DNA of 64,000 nucleotides, from positions 2,046,001 to 2,110,000 of the forward strand of contig PQWQ01000008.1 in NCBI GenBank assembly GCA_002943765.1. Direction: 5' to 3'. The position numbers and the translations under genes are program-made. The stretch comes from Psoroptes ovis (lineage: Eukaryota > Arthropoda > Arachnida > Sarcoptiformes > Psoroptidae). How positions within the stretch are numbered: position 1 is the first letter of the stretch; each line of letters begins with the position of its first letter. This document shows, in pieces, positions 22,890-33,967 of this stretch. The notes under the pieces were generated by a model. It was not told the origin of the DNA. It did not search any database and saw nothing but the letters and a program-made list of their open reading frames with translations.

Positions 22890-23011
22890 AACCAATTCGA
22901 AAATGTGAAATAATTCGAAATTCGAACAAATTTAAAATGGTAAAATAATTCGAAATTCGAACCAATTCAAAAATGTGAAATGATTCGAAATTCGAACCAA
23001 TTTAAAATTCG
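22890..23011. repeat. 35-bp tandem repeat, about 3.5 copies
   Basis: Units start at 22890, 22925 and 22960, with a partial one at 22995. Each is of the form AACCAATTCGAAAATGTGAA followed by ATAATTCGAAATTCG, with a few substitutions. It lies 40 bp upstream of the GR-like gene 2 start and is rich in TTCGAA sites. Confidence 0.85.
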
Positions 23012-23455
23012 AAATTGCCACCACTATCGAAATGCCAGTCAATCAAAGAGGTACACAACAACAAAAACAACAATAAATCGATTTTGTCTGGAAATTCAAT
23101 CAATGATTCGATGATGATGATTCGATAATCGATTGTTATTATTATTATTATTTATTTCGATGATTGATTGTCGTTGAAAATGTCGCAAATATCAATGTCA
23201 TAATATGAATGAATGAATGAATGATCATTGAACAATGATAATGAAAAAAAAAATGAAAATGTTTTTTTAGTTGAATTTATACCCCGAATTTAGGCGGTAA
23301 GGGGGTAATAGGGACAAAGTAATTAGTAATTACTTGAAAGGTACAAAACAATGAAAAATGATTAATTAAAAGAAACTAATTAATTAACGATTAATCAAAA
23401 GAAACTAATCAAGAAAATGAATTATTATTGACAATTTAAGTAATTAAATATATTA

Positions 23456-23533
23456 GATTGTCCGCAAAATTTTTGCCGGTTATATTCGATAGAAAATTAT
23501 TCAAAAAATTGGTAAAAAACTTTTCGGACAACC
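23456..23533. mobile_element. Mariner-like miniature element, subfamily A (diverged)
   Basis: A 78-bp foldback with TA on both sides (23454-23455, 23534-23535). Ends are GATTGTCCGCAAAATTTTTG and the inverse of GGTTGTCCGAAAAGTTTTTT. The interior GCCGGTTATATTCGAT is a changed version of the subfamily A core. Confidence 0.8.
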
Positions 23534-24659
23534 TATAGGAATAGTATAAATACCATTAACTCTTTAATTGGTTTGCCTGGTCAACAAATATAAATAGGTC
23601 TCCAAGGAATTTGAAATGTAGAAATTTGTACCGGTTTTTGACCTCGATGACATTGAAAACTTTTAGATTTGTTAATTGTTGTTAATTAGAATTTGGTCTG
23701 TTTGTTTCAACATAATTAATCATTTTCAAAATTTCATTTGTAATTATTTCAATTCGAAATTCTTGGTATTCATTTAATTCATATCGAATAATTACATTTT
23801 ATTAAGAAAGAAATTCTCGGTCGTTTTTCAAGGTCCATACATGTCTGTGTCTATGTGACAATGTCTGTTTCAATGAGCCTTATGTCATCGATGATAGCCG
23901 AAAATCGATAAAAAATCAAAGAATTTCGAAATTATTCGGAATTCGATTCGATAAAAGGTTGATTACACCTTAGATAGCATTTTTGTAAAAGGTTGTCGCT
24001 ATGATGCTGATGTTGACATTCATCCAACTGAATTCGATTCCACCAAAAACCCATGAACGAATCGCTTAGGCCCTGGGGCAAGACTTTTGACCTCTGGCAC
24101 TGCCTCTTACATAAACCCTCCATGCCATTGAATAACGCTAAAAACAGCCTCTGAAATGATTCAAAGGCAAAAATGATTCGAAAATTAACGAAAATTTCAT
24201 TGATCATTGACAAAACATAGCCGAACATCAATCAATCAATCAATCGAGTGTTTGCTGTCCACAAACATCGACTATATCGGCGTCAATACCCGTAAAACCA
24301 TGATAATCTTGGTGCCCATCAGGCGCCTATCGAGCGCAAAAAAGGTTCGATTGATTTCATTAATAAATTTCTTTGTTTTTTTTTCAGAAAGAAAAAAAGC
24401 AGGCTACGTTTACGTAACAACGTATCAACACACACACACACACAAACAATTACGCATTTATCAAGTTATCTCGTAACTGTGTAAGAAAAAAAATTAAATT
24501 TAGCCAAAATTCGAAATTCGAATTTCGAATATTCGTCATCACGGCAGTTAAATGGTGAAAAAAAAAATTATCTGAATGAAAATGAAACATATATATTATC
24601 TCGGATTGTATATATATGTACGCAAATTGTGTAACAAAAAATGTATATGTGTACATTCA

Positions 24660-24860
24660 CTGCCAATACATATACATTCATATACAAATACATACATATA
24701 TAAACACATACACAAATGTATATAACATATATACGTACATACAACTGTATATGTTATATACGTATATACAAATGTTGATTTCACATATACACGTATATAT
24801 AAATGTATAACACATTTACACGTACATATATACGATTGTATATCACATGCACGTATATAT
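24660..24860. repeat. ATACGTA/TGTATA-rich quasi-repeat tract
   Basis: Irregular repeats of ACGTATATACAAATGTAT-like units, dominated by alternating purine-pyrimidine steps. Unit boundaries are not fixed. This probably arose by microsatellite expansion. Confidence 0.6.
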
Positions 24861-26115
24861 GAAGTTTAAAAGGCAAAGGTAAACAAATATTTTTTTCGAA
24901 TTCGAATTAATGGAAATTTCCCCAGAAACACTAAAAAAAAAAAAATTCTATGAATGAATTCTTTTTTACGGAGAAAATTTCCCTTACTGGATGTTTGTTG
25001 TATATCGGCTACGTGTGCGTGTGTGTGTGTGTTTGCGTATTGAATATACAAGGACCCCGAATAGATACCAAGGATTATGAGAAGAGGACCTTCAGTTGTT
25101 TCAGGAACAAAAACAAACGAAAAAAAAAATTCCAAAAATAGAATTACTTTTTTTTTGGTGAGTTTATACGTTGTCGTATGGAATATTCTAGGTCAAATTT
25201 ATACTTTGACGTCATATTTTTTTTTGTCCAATCGAATCAATGAGTTTTTTTTTTTCAGTGTGCACCCGAAAAATTACTCCCACCATGCCATCTTCACTGC
25301 CACCAACGCCGCCAACGCGTCAAATCAACAACAACAGCAGCAGCAGCAGCATATGAACCCGGTTTTCACTCTGCGTGTGAAGTACGTGTGACGTCAGCTT
25401 GCCCTGATATATTTTCGATGATAATTTTTCATTTTCTCTCAGATTCTTTGGCGCCATTTGCGTATATAGTGATGAATAAATGTTTATGAATGACGCTTAC
25501 GAAATCGTTTAGTTGATTTAGGGATGTTTTTTGAATGATATTCAGAGAAATTTCCTGTAAATTTTTTGGGAAACTTTTCGGAAATTTTCCTGTAAATTTT
25601 CTGAGAAAATTTTAAGAATTTTTCTGGAAAATTTCCCATTGAAAAATTCTCGACCCAAAATTGACATTTAAAAGGGTAGTATCTTGTGATTTTTCGGCCC
25701 AAGAATGGGTCAAAATAGACCAAATAACGCTAGAATAGGGCTAAAAATATGCCTGAAAATGTCCACAAACGCTTTTTTGCTGTTTAGTTCAATGAACTTA
25801 AAAGGATTGAAATATGAATATCACTAAATCTAATGATTCCTGGAGTTTGCGCCTATTCCATTTGGCCATTTTATTGGAACGTGATCGAAACGATGTTCTT
25901 CGCTGGAATGTTCATTGAAAAAAGATTTGTACCAAGCAAAAAACTTCCGTATTTCTTTTGAAAATAATTCAAAGAATTTTTTTCTTGAAGGAATTTCATA
26001 AAATCAATCAATCAAATTCCTTGAGAAAATTGAAAATTTTTCAATGAAAATCAATGAAGATCAATTGAAAATCAATGAGAATTTTGTCAATGCACTACTC
26101 TGCCGTTGGGGGACT

Positions 26116-26211
26116 GCCGCTGACGTATCGCAGCGGTTTGCCTGAGTGAATAGCAGTGCTTTTGACGTATTACTACGTCCAGAATACCATAATGCTCATC
26201 TATTTGCCGGC
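26116..26211. mobile_element. Palindrome-bearing element, locus P2
   Basis: Left GCCGC, a degenerate palindrome GACGTATCGCAGCGG (26122), then GACGTATTACTACGTC (26164-26179), then exactly 26 nt to GCCGGC (26206-26211). Start-to-start spacing is 42. The architecture matches locus P1 (45 and 26). Ends are not sharply defined. Confidence 0.5.
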
Positions 26212-27883
26212 TTTATTTGGCAGTAAAGCCGTCAACGTATCTTTAAGCTTAGTTTATTTTATTTGGTTTTTTTTTGAATGAAATTTTTTCTCACAGAGAT
26301 ACAATACATTGAATAGTGGATACAATACATTCATTGAATCAATACATTTATTAAATAAACTAAAGATTATTCCATTCGAATGGCGTCATCACATATGATT
26401 GGCCTAATTTTTTTGTGTTGGTTGCTGCTGCTGCAGCAGCCATTTGTATTTGATACACACACACAGTTGGAGAATATTCTTTGGCACACAAAATACACAG
26501 ATAGATGGATACATACGATTACATACACATCTCAGAATCGCTTTCAACTTCCACCTACGCATTCATTCATTCATTCACAAATACAAACAAACAAATGAAC
26601 GAAAGAGATATTTTCACATTGAAAATATATTAAATCGAATGAGAATATTTGAATGAATGAATATTATGATTCTTCGCTTCGGAATATATTCTAATATTCT
26701 TGAATTTTATATTTGCTTACGTAAATGAATAAACTAAATAAATAAACAAATAAATTAATGAATATACAAATGAATGGATAAACAAATAAATGTTTATGTT
26801 CAAATTTAAATTGCATTCGCCTACACACATGTATGAATAAACACAAATATTCAATGATGATTGTTGATCGTAAATGCTGGTAATGATATATGTTGGTGAT
26901 GGATGGTAAATGATGGTTAAATAATGATAATCATTGATTATAATTGTTTATTTTTGTTGTTTGGTTGTTGTTTTGCGATTGCAATTAAAATGTTAATGAT
27001 AATTAAGAGGCCCGCAATTAATTATTGCGATCATCGCAAGCAATTCGAGCACTATCGATCAATCAATGGATCAATGAATCATGGATGATTTGACTTGTGA
27101 ATAATAAGGATTATACCTTAGACATTCTTGGCAGATGTAAGGAGAGTTTAACAAGGGAAAAAAAGGTTAAGGTTATTGAACGTGATCGTGTGCGGGATTT
27201 GTGGATTACCCGTTTGGACGCAAGTTACAATACATTAAATGCTTGGAATCTCGGATTCATTCGATTGGAGCTAATCGAATCAAATCAATTTGAATCAAAT
27301 TGATTCGATTCGAACCATTTTTTTTGGTTTGATGGTGGTGGTAAACATTTGAAAATGGAGTAATTTGAGAATCACTAAGACCCTTAAGGAATCCTTGAAA
27401 AATCTTGTTTACTGCCAATTTACTTTCTGCAATTTTTGTTTACAGTGAAAATTTTTGAATTTTCTTAAAAATTTGTAGAAATTTTTTAAGAAAATTTCAA
27501 TGTTATTTCTATCAGTGTTCGTGTGTGTGTGTGTGTGTGTAAGGGGAAATTTAATACATTTGGATTTGTTGAATAAACACATCAACCAAAACAAAAAATC
27601 ACATGAAATTTCATTTTTTAATTTGTTTACACTGAAATTCAAGAATATTCTTTAAGAAATTCGCGTATTTTTTAATGTATTTTCAATGAAATTCAATGTT
27701 TATTGTACACACACACATTTGTTGACAATTAATTTACGTTCGAAATTCGAATGCAATTTATTGGTGTGTGTAAACGAATACACACACACACACACACACA
27801 CAAAATACACATGAAACACTTTGAATTTACTCGAAATAATAATAATTCTTGAAATTTTTCTTGAAGAATTTCAATTCGAGATG

Positions 27884-27891
27884 TATAAATA
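27884..27891 (+). promoter_or_regulatory. TATA box of LIM gene 1
   Basis: TATAAATA lies 141 bp before the LIM gene 1 start codon. LIM genes 3 and 5 have similar boxes 168 and 162 bp before their starts. Confidence 0.55.
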
Positions 27892-28031
27892 CGAATCGAT
27901 TTGCAGCGAGTTTTGTTCAATCCAAAGATTTCTTCGAAGATTTTCATTTTGAAAAGAAATTAAAATTGAATTTTCAAAGTGATTTTGAATTTCAAGTGAT
28001 TTGAACGACTTAGACAATCAACGAATCAAAA

Positions 28032-28334
28032 ATGTCTGCAGCAATCTGTATGAAATGTACCCGTCCAGTATATCATGCTGAAGAAATGTTAGCCGGTGGT
28101 CAAAAATGGCATAAAACATGTTTCAAATGTAATCTTTGCAATAAACGATTGGATTCAATCAATGCCAATGCTCATGCTGATGCCCTATGGTGTAAACAAT
28201 GTTATGCTCGTAAATTTGGCCCAAAAGGTTATGGCTTTGGTGTTGGTGCCGGTACATTAGGTATGGATATTGGTGAACACTTGGGCAATAGAGAATGTGA
28301 AGTTACTAATAGACCGTTGGGTATTAATAATTAA
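28032..28334 (+). CDS. Mlp60A: Muscle LIM protein, single LIM domain (copy 1, most divergent)
   Basis: A 100-aa single-exon protein with one LIM domain in the full CRP pattern: C-x2-C-x17-H-x2-C-x2-C-x2-C-x17-C-x2-C (CMKC...WHKTCFKCNLC...WCKQC). The CRP-type glycine-rich tail follows (RKFGPKGYGFGVGAGTLGMD). Drosophila Mlp60A has the same length and layout; these proteins sit at muscle Z-lines and in nuclei and support myofibre differentiation. It differs from copies 2-5 throughout, including MSAAICMKC at the start and NRPLGINN at the end, so it is likely the oldest split. A TATA box lies upstream. Confidence 0.93.
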   Translation: MSAAICMKCTRPVYHAEEMLAGGQKWHKTCFKCNLCNKRLDSINANAHADALWCKQCYARKFGPKGYGFGVGAGTLGMDIGEHLGNRECEVTNRPLGINN

Positions 28335-29814
28335 ATCGAACGAAATTAATGGGCAATCACCTGATCCATCCATCGTTTTAATTTAAATTCAATTCATATG
28401 TTCTTCGTCAAAAAAAACATCCACCGATCCACCGTCAAAATATGCTTTCTATTTATTTATTTATGACTCTGAATTTTTATACGTTTGTTATTATTACCAA
28501 CCAATATATAAATTGATGCTTTATTATTTTTGTATTTTTTTTCAAAAGATTTTATTATTATTAAGATTATTATGTCATAATAATAATAAATGTCAAAATT
28601 TTTAAAAATTTCAAAAATTTGAGAATTTAAAAATTCAAAAATATTTGAAAATGATTCGATTTGTTTACAAAAATTCACGATGCCCAGGCGCCATCTGTTG
28701 TTCGGTTTCGGTACTTTTTGAAGTTTTTAAAAAATATTTGAATTTTTGAATTTTCTGAAATTTTAAGTCATTAAAAGTATTGTTAATTAATTGAAATTTC
28801 TAATTAATTTTAATTGTTTATTTAATGAAATTTCAATGGAATTAATTACTTTTCGTCTTAATTAGGTAATTAATGATGATTATCATATGATAATCCATTC
28901 ACAATTCTTAAGCCAAACATTCAATTCTTATACAGGGTAAATCATATGATTATCATTGATTGAAATCAATTGAATTCCCAAGAAATTAAAGCTACTATCC
29001 CGTTGAACAACCCCTCGACAGATTTACCCCTTTTGAATCGAATCCAAATAGACACTTCTACGTATGTGTTTGTCGTGTACGTGTGTATTTCAACGTATTC
29101 ATTCAGTTATCCTTTTGACATTTTTCAATTTTGACAAAAAAAAAAAAAAAAAAAATTTGGCCAAAAATAAATTGGCCAAAATTTATTTTTTCGGGTGCAT
29201 TTTGACAAACATCAAACCAAAAACTTAAAGAATATCATTCATCCCTGAAAGGGAAATATTTTCACAACAATTTCAAGCTGAAAATGTAAAGGCAACCATC
29301 AAACATCTAAGACAGTCTAAGACATATCATCATCGTCGAATACAGATGTGTGAACATCATTCGATTCGTGTCTATACACGCCATGTCTATAGACATTCGA
29401 GAATTTGTAGATTTAAGAATAGATGTAAATGAATGAATGGTGGATGATGAACAACGCCCAACACTGATTGCCACTGATTCATGCCATCCACTGTGTAAAT
29501 GATTCATATGTATCCATGTGTTCGGATTTGAATTGGTTGAAATAAAAACCACAACGGATAATAAATAACGGATTTATAACATTAACTCATCATTATTCGT
29601 ATTAAACATTTATCATTTGTGATTCAATTCAAACACACAGCAAATCACTTTCACCAAATCTTTTAATCTTTTGAGGATTTGCATTTGTGCATTACATTCA
29701 ATTGGTCGTTCGATAAGGTAACTGATTGAATTTAATTGTTCAATTTTCGATTAATTGTTTTTTTCATTTTTCCAATCTAAAATAATAAAGATAATCATCA
29801 ATAAATAACCAAAC
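28335..29814. other. Spacer between LIM genes 1 and 2
   Basis: AT-rich and non-coding. It carries the gene 1 3' end, a poly-A run near 29138 and ORFs that are antisense to simple sequence. It shows no long similarity to the flanks of the other LIM copies. Confidence 0.5.
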
Positions 29815-30114
29815 ATGTCAAACATTTGTTTACGTTGTAGCAAACCAGTATATGCTGCCGAAGAACTGTTAGCCGGTGGTAATAAATGGCATAAAGTTTG
29901 TTTCAAATGTAATCTCTGCAATAAACGTCTTGATTCGACCAATGTTAATGCTCATGATAATGCCCTTTGGTGTAAACAATGTTATGGCCGTAAATTTGGT
30001 CCAAAAGGTTATGGTTTTGGTGGTGGTGCTGGTGCCTTGTCGATGGATGTTGGTGAACATTTAGGTAACCGAGAATCGGCAATGACCAATAAACCATCAG
30101 GTGTTAATACATAA
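29815..30114 (+). CDS. Mlp60A: Muscle LIM protein, single LIM domain (copy 2)
   Basis: 99 aa in one exon. LIM ligands are all present (CLRC, HKVC, KCNLC, WCKQC), with the glycine tail GPKGYGFGGGAGALSMD and DVGEHLGNRESAMTNKPSG. At the nucleotide level it is almost identical to copies 3 and 5 even at synonymous sites, although flanking DNA differs. Possible polyadenylation signal AATAAA near 30331. Role as for copy 1. Confidence 0.94.
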   Translation: MSNICLRCSKPVYAAEELLAGGNKWHKVCFKCNLCNKRLDSTNVNAHDNALWCKQCYGRKFGPKGYGFGGGAGALSMDVGEHLGNRESAMTNKPSGVNT

Positions 30115-31441
30115 AATTTGGAAAATTTCGGAATCGATTATGATCAATATTTGACATTTTACAATAATTTCAATCCAATCCAATCCAAAATAATGTTTTA
30201 AAATATTTATTTTTTCAAAATTTTTTTATACAAACAAACAAATTGAATTGAATCCAATCGAATAATCATTGTCCATGTGTTCACCGACACAATTCGATCA
30301 ATAATTTTTTGAATAAATCAAAAATGAATCAATAAAATCAACGGAGATAAATGACAATTTTGAAATTTTGATTAAAGAAATTTTCCGGAAAATTTTTTCC
30401 GAACCAAAAAAAAACTTCCCGAAAAGAAAAAAATTCCGCGAAATTTTCTTTTGTCCGCCAAAATTTTTCCTTCCCGAAAAACTTTCCCTCCGAAAAAGAA
30501 TTCGAATTCGATTCTCAGAATTTGCCTTTGGATCATGGCCAATTGTGTTGCATTTGTTTTGTTTTGTTTTGTGAGGCCATTAAAAATATTCATCAAAATT
30601 CTTGGCATCCAAAGAAATCCTCGAGATTTTTGTCATTAAAATGTATGAAATGGCAAATATTGGAATATTCAGTGGTTCCAAAATGTTTTTGGCGCCAAAA
30701 TTTGAAGAATTTTCGAATTTTTCATCAAGATTCGAGCACATGGTTTGTATGATTATCGAATTGAAGCACATGGTATTTGAGAAACACTTGTCAAATGTTA
30801 AGAATTGAAATAATTTTCTTGTTTTATTTTTAGACTCATATTCACCAGTCATTCATTCATTGATTCATTCAATCAGCGAAGATATTCCACACCCATGGCA
30901 ATCAAGAATTTGGCTTCTTTAGAAGAAAAAATTCTGCAAAAGGTAAAGAATTGGCAATGTAAATGTATATGTATGTGTATTAATCATGTATGAAATGAAT
31001 TCACAATGAATTTGTGTACATTGTGTGCATATGTGCATTAATGACGCCTTGTGAATGAATATTTTTGAATGATGATTGAATTGAACATCACCGTTATTTC
31101 TTATAAGGGCGTAATGTCTCGTGTACTCATCATCGCTAATGTTAATGATGATGATGATGATCAGTTGCCGACAATCTTTTCAAAAAGATGTTGTTTTGTC
31201 TTTGAAATTGAAACTTGAAATGATATGAAATTGGCTGAAATACAATGATTATTATTATTATTCGTATTATTTGATGTCATAGTTTAATTATTTGATTGTA
31301 TATTTAATCAAATAATTCTAATCAAACAAAAAAAATGTTTAATTAATAGAAAATTAAATGATAATAATAATAATAATAATAATCACAATGATAATGATGA
31401 TGATCGCATCAAAAATCATTAGTAAAGCATTCATTAATGTT

Positions 31442-31533
31442 GACGTATCAATACGTTTTCTAGGATTCGAAATATCGAATGCCATGGACGTAGTACTACG
31501 TTTAATTTAACATTAGTTTAGCTTGATGCCGGC
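31442..31533. mobile_element. Palindrome-bearing element, locus P3
   Basis: GACGTATCAATACGTT (31442-31457) and GACGTAGTACTACGTT (31487-31502) are 45 bp apart start to start. GCCGGC (31528-31533) follows 25 nt after the second. A further GCCGGC occurs near 31562. The spacing matches locus P1. It lies 0.65 kb upstream of LIM gene 3. Confidence 0.55.
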
Positions 31534-32018
31534 ATTCAATAGAAAACATTTGAAATTCTGCTGCCGGCCAAATCTAACCCAAAAAATATTTTTAATGAAT
31601 AATTTCATTAAAACAAAAAATGTCGCATTGAATAGGCAATCATTAGTCATTATTATTATTATTATTCTGAGTTTTAATCTATTTTGATTTCAAATATAAA
31701 TATGACTGATAATTCTTTGAAGAATAAGAAGAATAATGATATCATTGAATGAATGGAATGAATCAAAAATGAATGAAATGAAATGTCTACAAAATATTTT
31801 GTCGGTGTGTGTAGGATTTATTAGGCTGATTATTACTATTGTTTTTAATCATCAGATGTTTTTGTTTGAGTGAATGAATGTCATTTATTGTGTATGATTG
31901 AATGAATATATGTGTTAATAGTATGTGTGTACAAACAGAATAAAATTGATGCGGATCCATGTATTTTTCAGTGATAATGTTCACAACAGCAACAGAAAAC
32001 AATAGACTCAAAATCTAG

Positions 32019-32056
32019 TATATAAACCATTCGATTGTTGCATAGAATTTTCAGTT
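32019..32056 (+). promoter_or_regulatory. TATA box and initiator of LIM gene 3
   Basis: TATATAAA at 32019-32026 is followed about 30 bp later by TCAGTT (32051-32056), which matches the arthropod initiator TCAGTY. The spacing fits a strong core promoter. Confidence 0.7.
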
Positions 32057-32186
32057 AATTGAAATTATTTGTTTAATTCAAAGCTAACCAGCCAACTACT
32101 GATCAACTTTTGATTCCTTGTGTTTTATCTTGTGGTGTTCATCCAGTTTTATATTTCGACAAATCAACTAATTGAACCTCTTAAAC

Positions 32187-32486
32187 ATGTCTAACATTTG
32201 TTTACGTTGTAATAAACCAGTATATGCTGCTGAAGAATTATTAGCCGGTGGTAATAAATGGCATAAAGTTTGTTTCAAATGTAATCTCTGCGGCAAACGC
32301 CTCGATTCGACCAATGTTAATGCTCATGATAATGCCCTTTGGTGTAAACAATGTTATGGCCGTAAATTTGGCCCCAAAGGTTATGGTTTTGGTGGTGGTG
32401 CTGGTGCCTTATCGATGGATGTTGGTGAACATCTTGGTAACCGAGAATCACAAATGACTAACAAACCAGCCGGTGTTAATACATAA
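32187..32486 (+). CDS. Mlp60A: Muscle LIM protein, single LIM domain (copy 3)
   Basis: 99 aa, one exon, starting MSNICLRCNKPVYAAEELL; an upstream in-frame ATG at 32172 would add MNLLN, but the family start is MSNIC. LIM ligands and the GPKGYGFGGGAG tail are intact. It is nearly identical in DNA to copies 2 and 5. It faces copy 4 tail to tail with 355 bp between them. The promoter has a TATA box and an initiator. Confidence 0.94.
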   Translation: MSNICLRCNKPVYAAEELLAGGNKWHKVCFKCNLCGKRLDSTNVNAHDNALWCKQCYGRKFGPKGYGFGGGAGALSMDVGEHLGNRESQMTNKPAGVNT

Positions 32487-32841
32487 ATCTAAGATTCGAG
32501 ATTCAATTCGATTGGTTATCTAAAAACATCATTATTACACCATTATTATTATTATAATTATTTATAATTGAATTTTTTTTTTTCATTTCTCACAAATATT
32601 AATTATTATTATTGATATTATTATTATTTGTTCAAAATAAATAAGATTCATGATTGATTTTTGAAATTTGATTATTTTTAAATGTTTTATTGAGTTTACA
32701 ATTGCAAAATAAAGGATTATTTCAATTCAAATTTGACAAATTTAAAGGCATAATTCAAATGGGATCCATGATCAGCTTTACCTGTTGATGGTTGATAGCT
32801 TCAGTGCAGGGTTTTCGTTAAGATTTCCATTGTAGTATTCT
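32487..32841. other. Shared 3' spacer of LIM genes 3 and 4
   Basis: 355 bp of AT-rich sequence between converging genes, with AATAAATAA near 32636 for the plus-strand gene. The two halves do not form a visible long inverted repeat, so the inverted gene was not copied together with its 3' flank. Confidence 0.5.
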
Positions 32842-33141
32842 TCACTGAACAATTCCATGTGGTTTATTGGTCATAGCCGATTCTCGGTTACCCAAATGTT
32901 CACCAACATCCATCGATAACGCTCCAGCACCACCACCAAAACCATAACCTTTCGGTCCAAATTTACGGCCATAACATTGTTTACACCAAAGGGCATTATC
33001 ATGAGCATTAACATTGGTCGAATCGAGACGTTTACCACAAAGATTACATTTGAAACAAACTTTATGCCATTTTTGACCACCGGCTAGCAATTCTTCGGCC
33101 GCATATACGGGTTTTTCACAACGACGGCAAATGTTCGACAT
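32842..33141 (-). CDS. Mlp60A: Muscle LIM protein, single LIM domain (copy 4, inverted)
   Basis: 99 aa on the minus strand, starting MSNICRRCEKPVYAAEELL and ending MTNKPHGIVQ. All LIM metal ligands are present (CRRC, HKVC, KCNLC, WCKQC). It is the only member of the cluster on this strand. The centre of the gene is identical in DNA to copies 2, 3 and 5, but both ends have diverged, as expected after partial gene conversion. An upstream in-frame ATG (33165) is unlikely to be the start. Confidence 0.93.
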   Translation of the reverse strand: MSNICRRCEKPVYAAEELLAGGQKWHKVCFKCNLCGKRLDSTNVNAHDNALWCKQCYGRKFGPKGYGFGGGAGALSMDVGEHLGNRESAMTNKPHGIVQ

Positions 33142-33165
33142 TTTGGTAAACTCGTTGAATTTCAA

Positions 33166-33625
33166 TGGTGGATTTCGATGTTTTCGATCTCAGATGATCA
33201 CTGTTCAATGTCGGAATATCGAATGATTCACATCGCTGAAATTCTTGATCGATCGATTCCTTCAAATCCTTCGATCGATTTCCACATAATTCAATTCGGA
33301 TTCCATCCAAGAATCAAAATAAGTAGTGGCTGGATTTAAATACGCCAAAGTCAAATTCGATTTGTTTACATTTTGGAAAATTTGGCAGAAAATTGATTCG
33401 ATTTTTTCGGAATGAATTTAGAAATAAATTGCTCGATTTAAACATTTGAAAATTGATTAATTAATTCAATCAAAATGATGATGATCATGAGGGCTATTGT
33501 TTTTGATATTTATGAGGGTTCAAGTTGTGATAATTTATCAGGGTTAAATGTGTCCAACCAGTGACTACATTTAAAGCTATTTAAAGCCTATGGAATTTCG
33601 ATCAAAATTTCACTTTCGATTCAAA
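33166..33625. promoter_or_regulatory. Divergent upstream region of LIM gene 4 and the small membrane protein
   Basis: A TATTTAAA motif on the minus strand (plus 33335-33342) lies about 195 bp before the LIM gene 4 start, like the TATA boxes of copies 1, 3 and 5. The remainder is AT-rich without other clear sites. Confidence 0.45.
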
Positions 33626-33967
33626 ATGAATTCATCCCACCAAAATCAATCCAGTGATTCCAACGATGATCATTTTCACATGGAAAATTATTTCATCACT
33701 AAAATATCGAATGAAACTCGCTCGATTCTTGATCATTTGAACCGAAATGAATGGCTGAATCAGCTGTCGCAACAAATATCGATTGAATCATGGATCATTT
33801 TGTTATTATTGGTGATAATCGTTGTTTTATTGATTCGAAATCGATTATTAAATCGACAACGACGAAGAATTCAATTAAAATGTCCAAAATCGAATGAAAA
33901 ATATCATTTATTATCAACGAATGATGATCATATCGACTCGAATAATAACAATTATTATTATGATTGA
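33626..33967 (+). CDS. Small single-pass membrane protein, unknown
   Basis: About 113 aa from Met at 33626 (MNSSHQNQ); an upstream in-frame Met at 33590 exists. A polar N-terminus (SNDDHFHMENYF, ISNETRSILDHLNRNEWLN) is followed by one strong transmembrane segment (WIILLLLVIIVVLLI) and a basic stretch (RNRLLNRQRRR) that fits the positive-inside rule. The tail is acidic and ends in Asn/Tyr. No signal peptide is visible and I do not recognise the family. Its place within the muscle LIM cluster invites comparison with small muscle membrane regulators, but nothing in the sequence shows this. It may not be a gene. Confidence 0.5.
   Translation: MNSSHQNQSSDSNDDHFHMENYFITKISNETRSILDHLNRNEWLNQLSQQISIESWIILLLLVIIVVLLIRNRLLNRQRRRIQLKCPKSNEKYHLLSTNDDHIDSNNNNYYYD

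Larger units (their letters stand above)
22850..28031. other. 5.2-kb intergenic region before the LIM cluster
   Basis: No protein gene is supported. Contents: 35-bp tandem repeats (22890-23011), a mariner-like element (23456-23533), ATACGTA-rich quasi-repeats (24660-24860), a GGAAATTTTCC-type stretch (25540-25640), a palindrome-bearing element (26116-26211), GT/CA microsatellites (about 25018, 27522, 27783) and the LIM gene 1 TATA box. The ORF at 26380-26598 has a signal-peptide-like start but continues into simple sequence, so it was not accepted. Confidence 0.55.
30115..32186. other. Spacer between LIM genes 2 and 3
   Basis: Non-coding. It includes a stretch of GGAAAATTTTCC-type imperfect repeats (30365-30500), ATT/AATAAT microsatellites (31340-31390), a hairpin with 12-bp arms (31286-31317), palindrome element P3 (31442-31533) and the gene 3 TATA box. 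Overlapping short ORFs at 30368-30852 lie in the simple repeats and are not credible. Confidence 0.55.

Noticed and set aside
26380..26598. 72-aa ORF with a signal-peptide-like start
   Set aside because: After the hydrophobic start it reads through ACAC/ATTC simple repeats; no conserved Cys pattern or processing site, so a secreted peptide is not supported.
24428..27802. CA/GT repeats as possible satellite or CRISPR-like arrays
   Set aside because: They are plain dinucleotide microsatellites without spacers.
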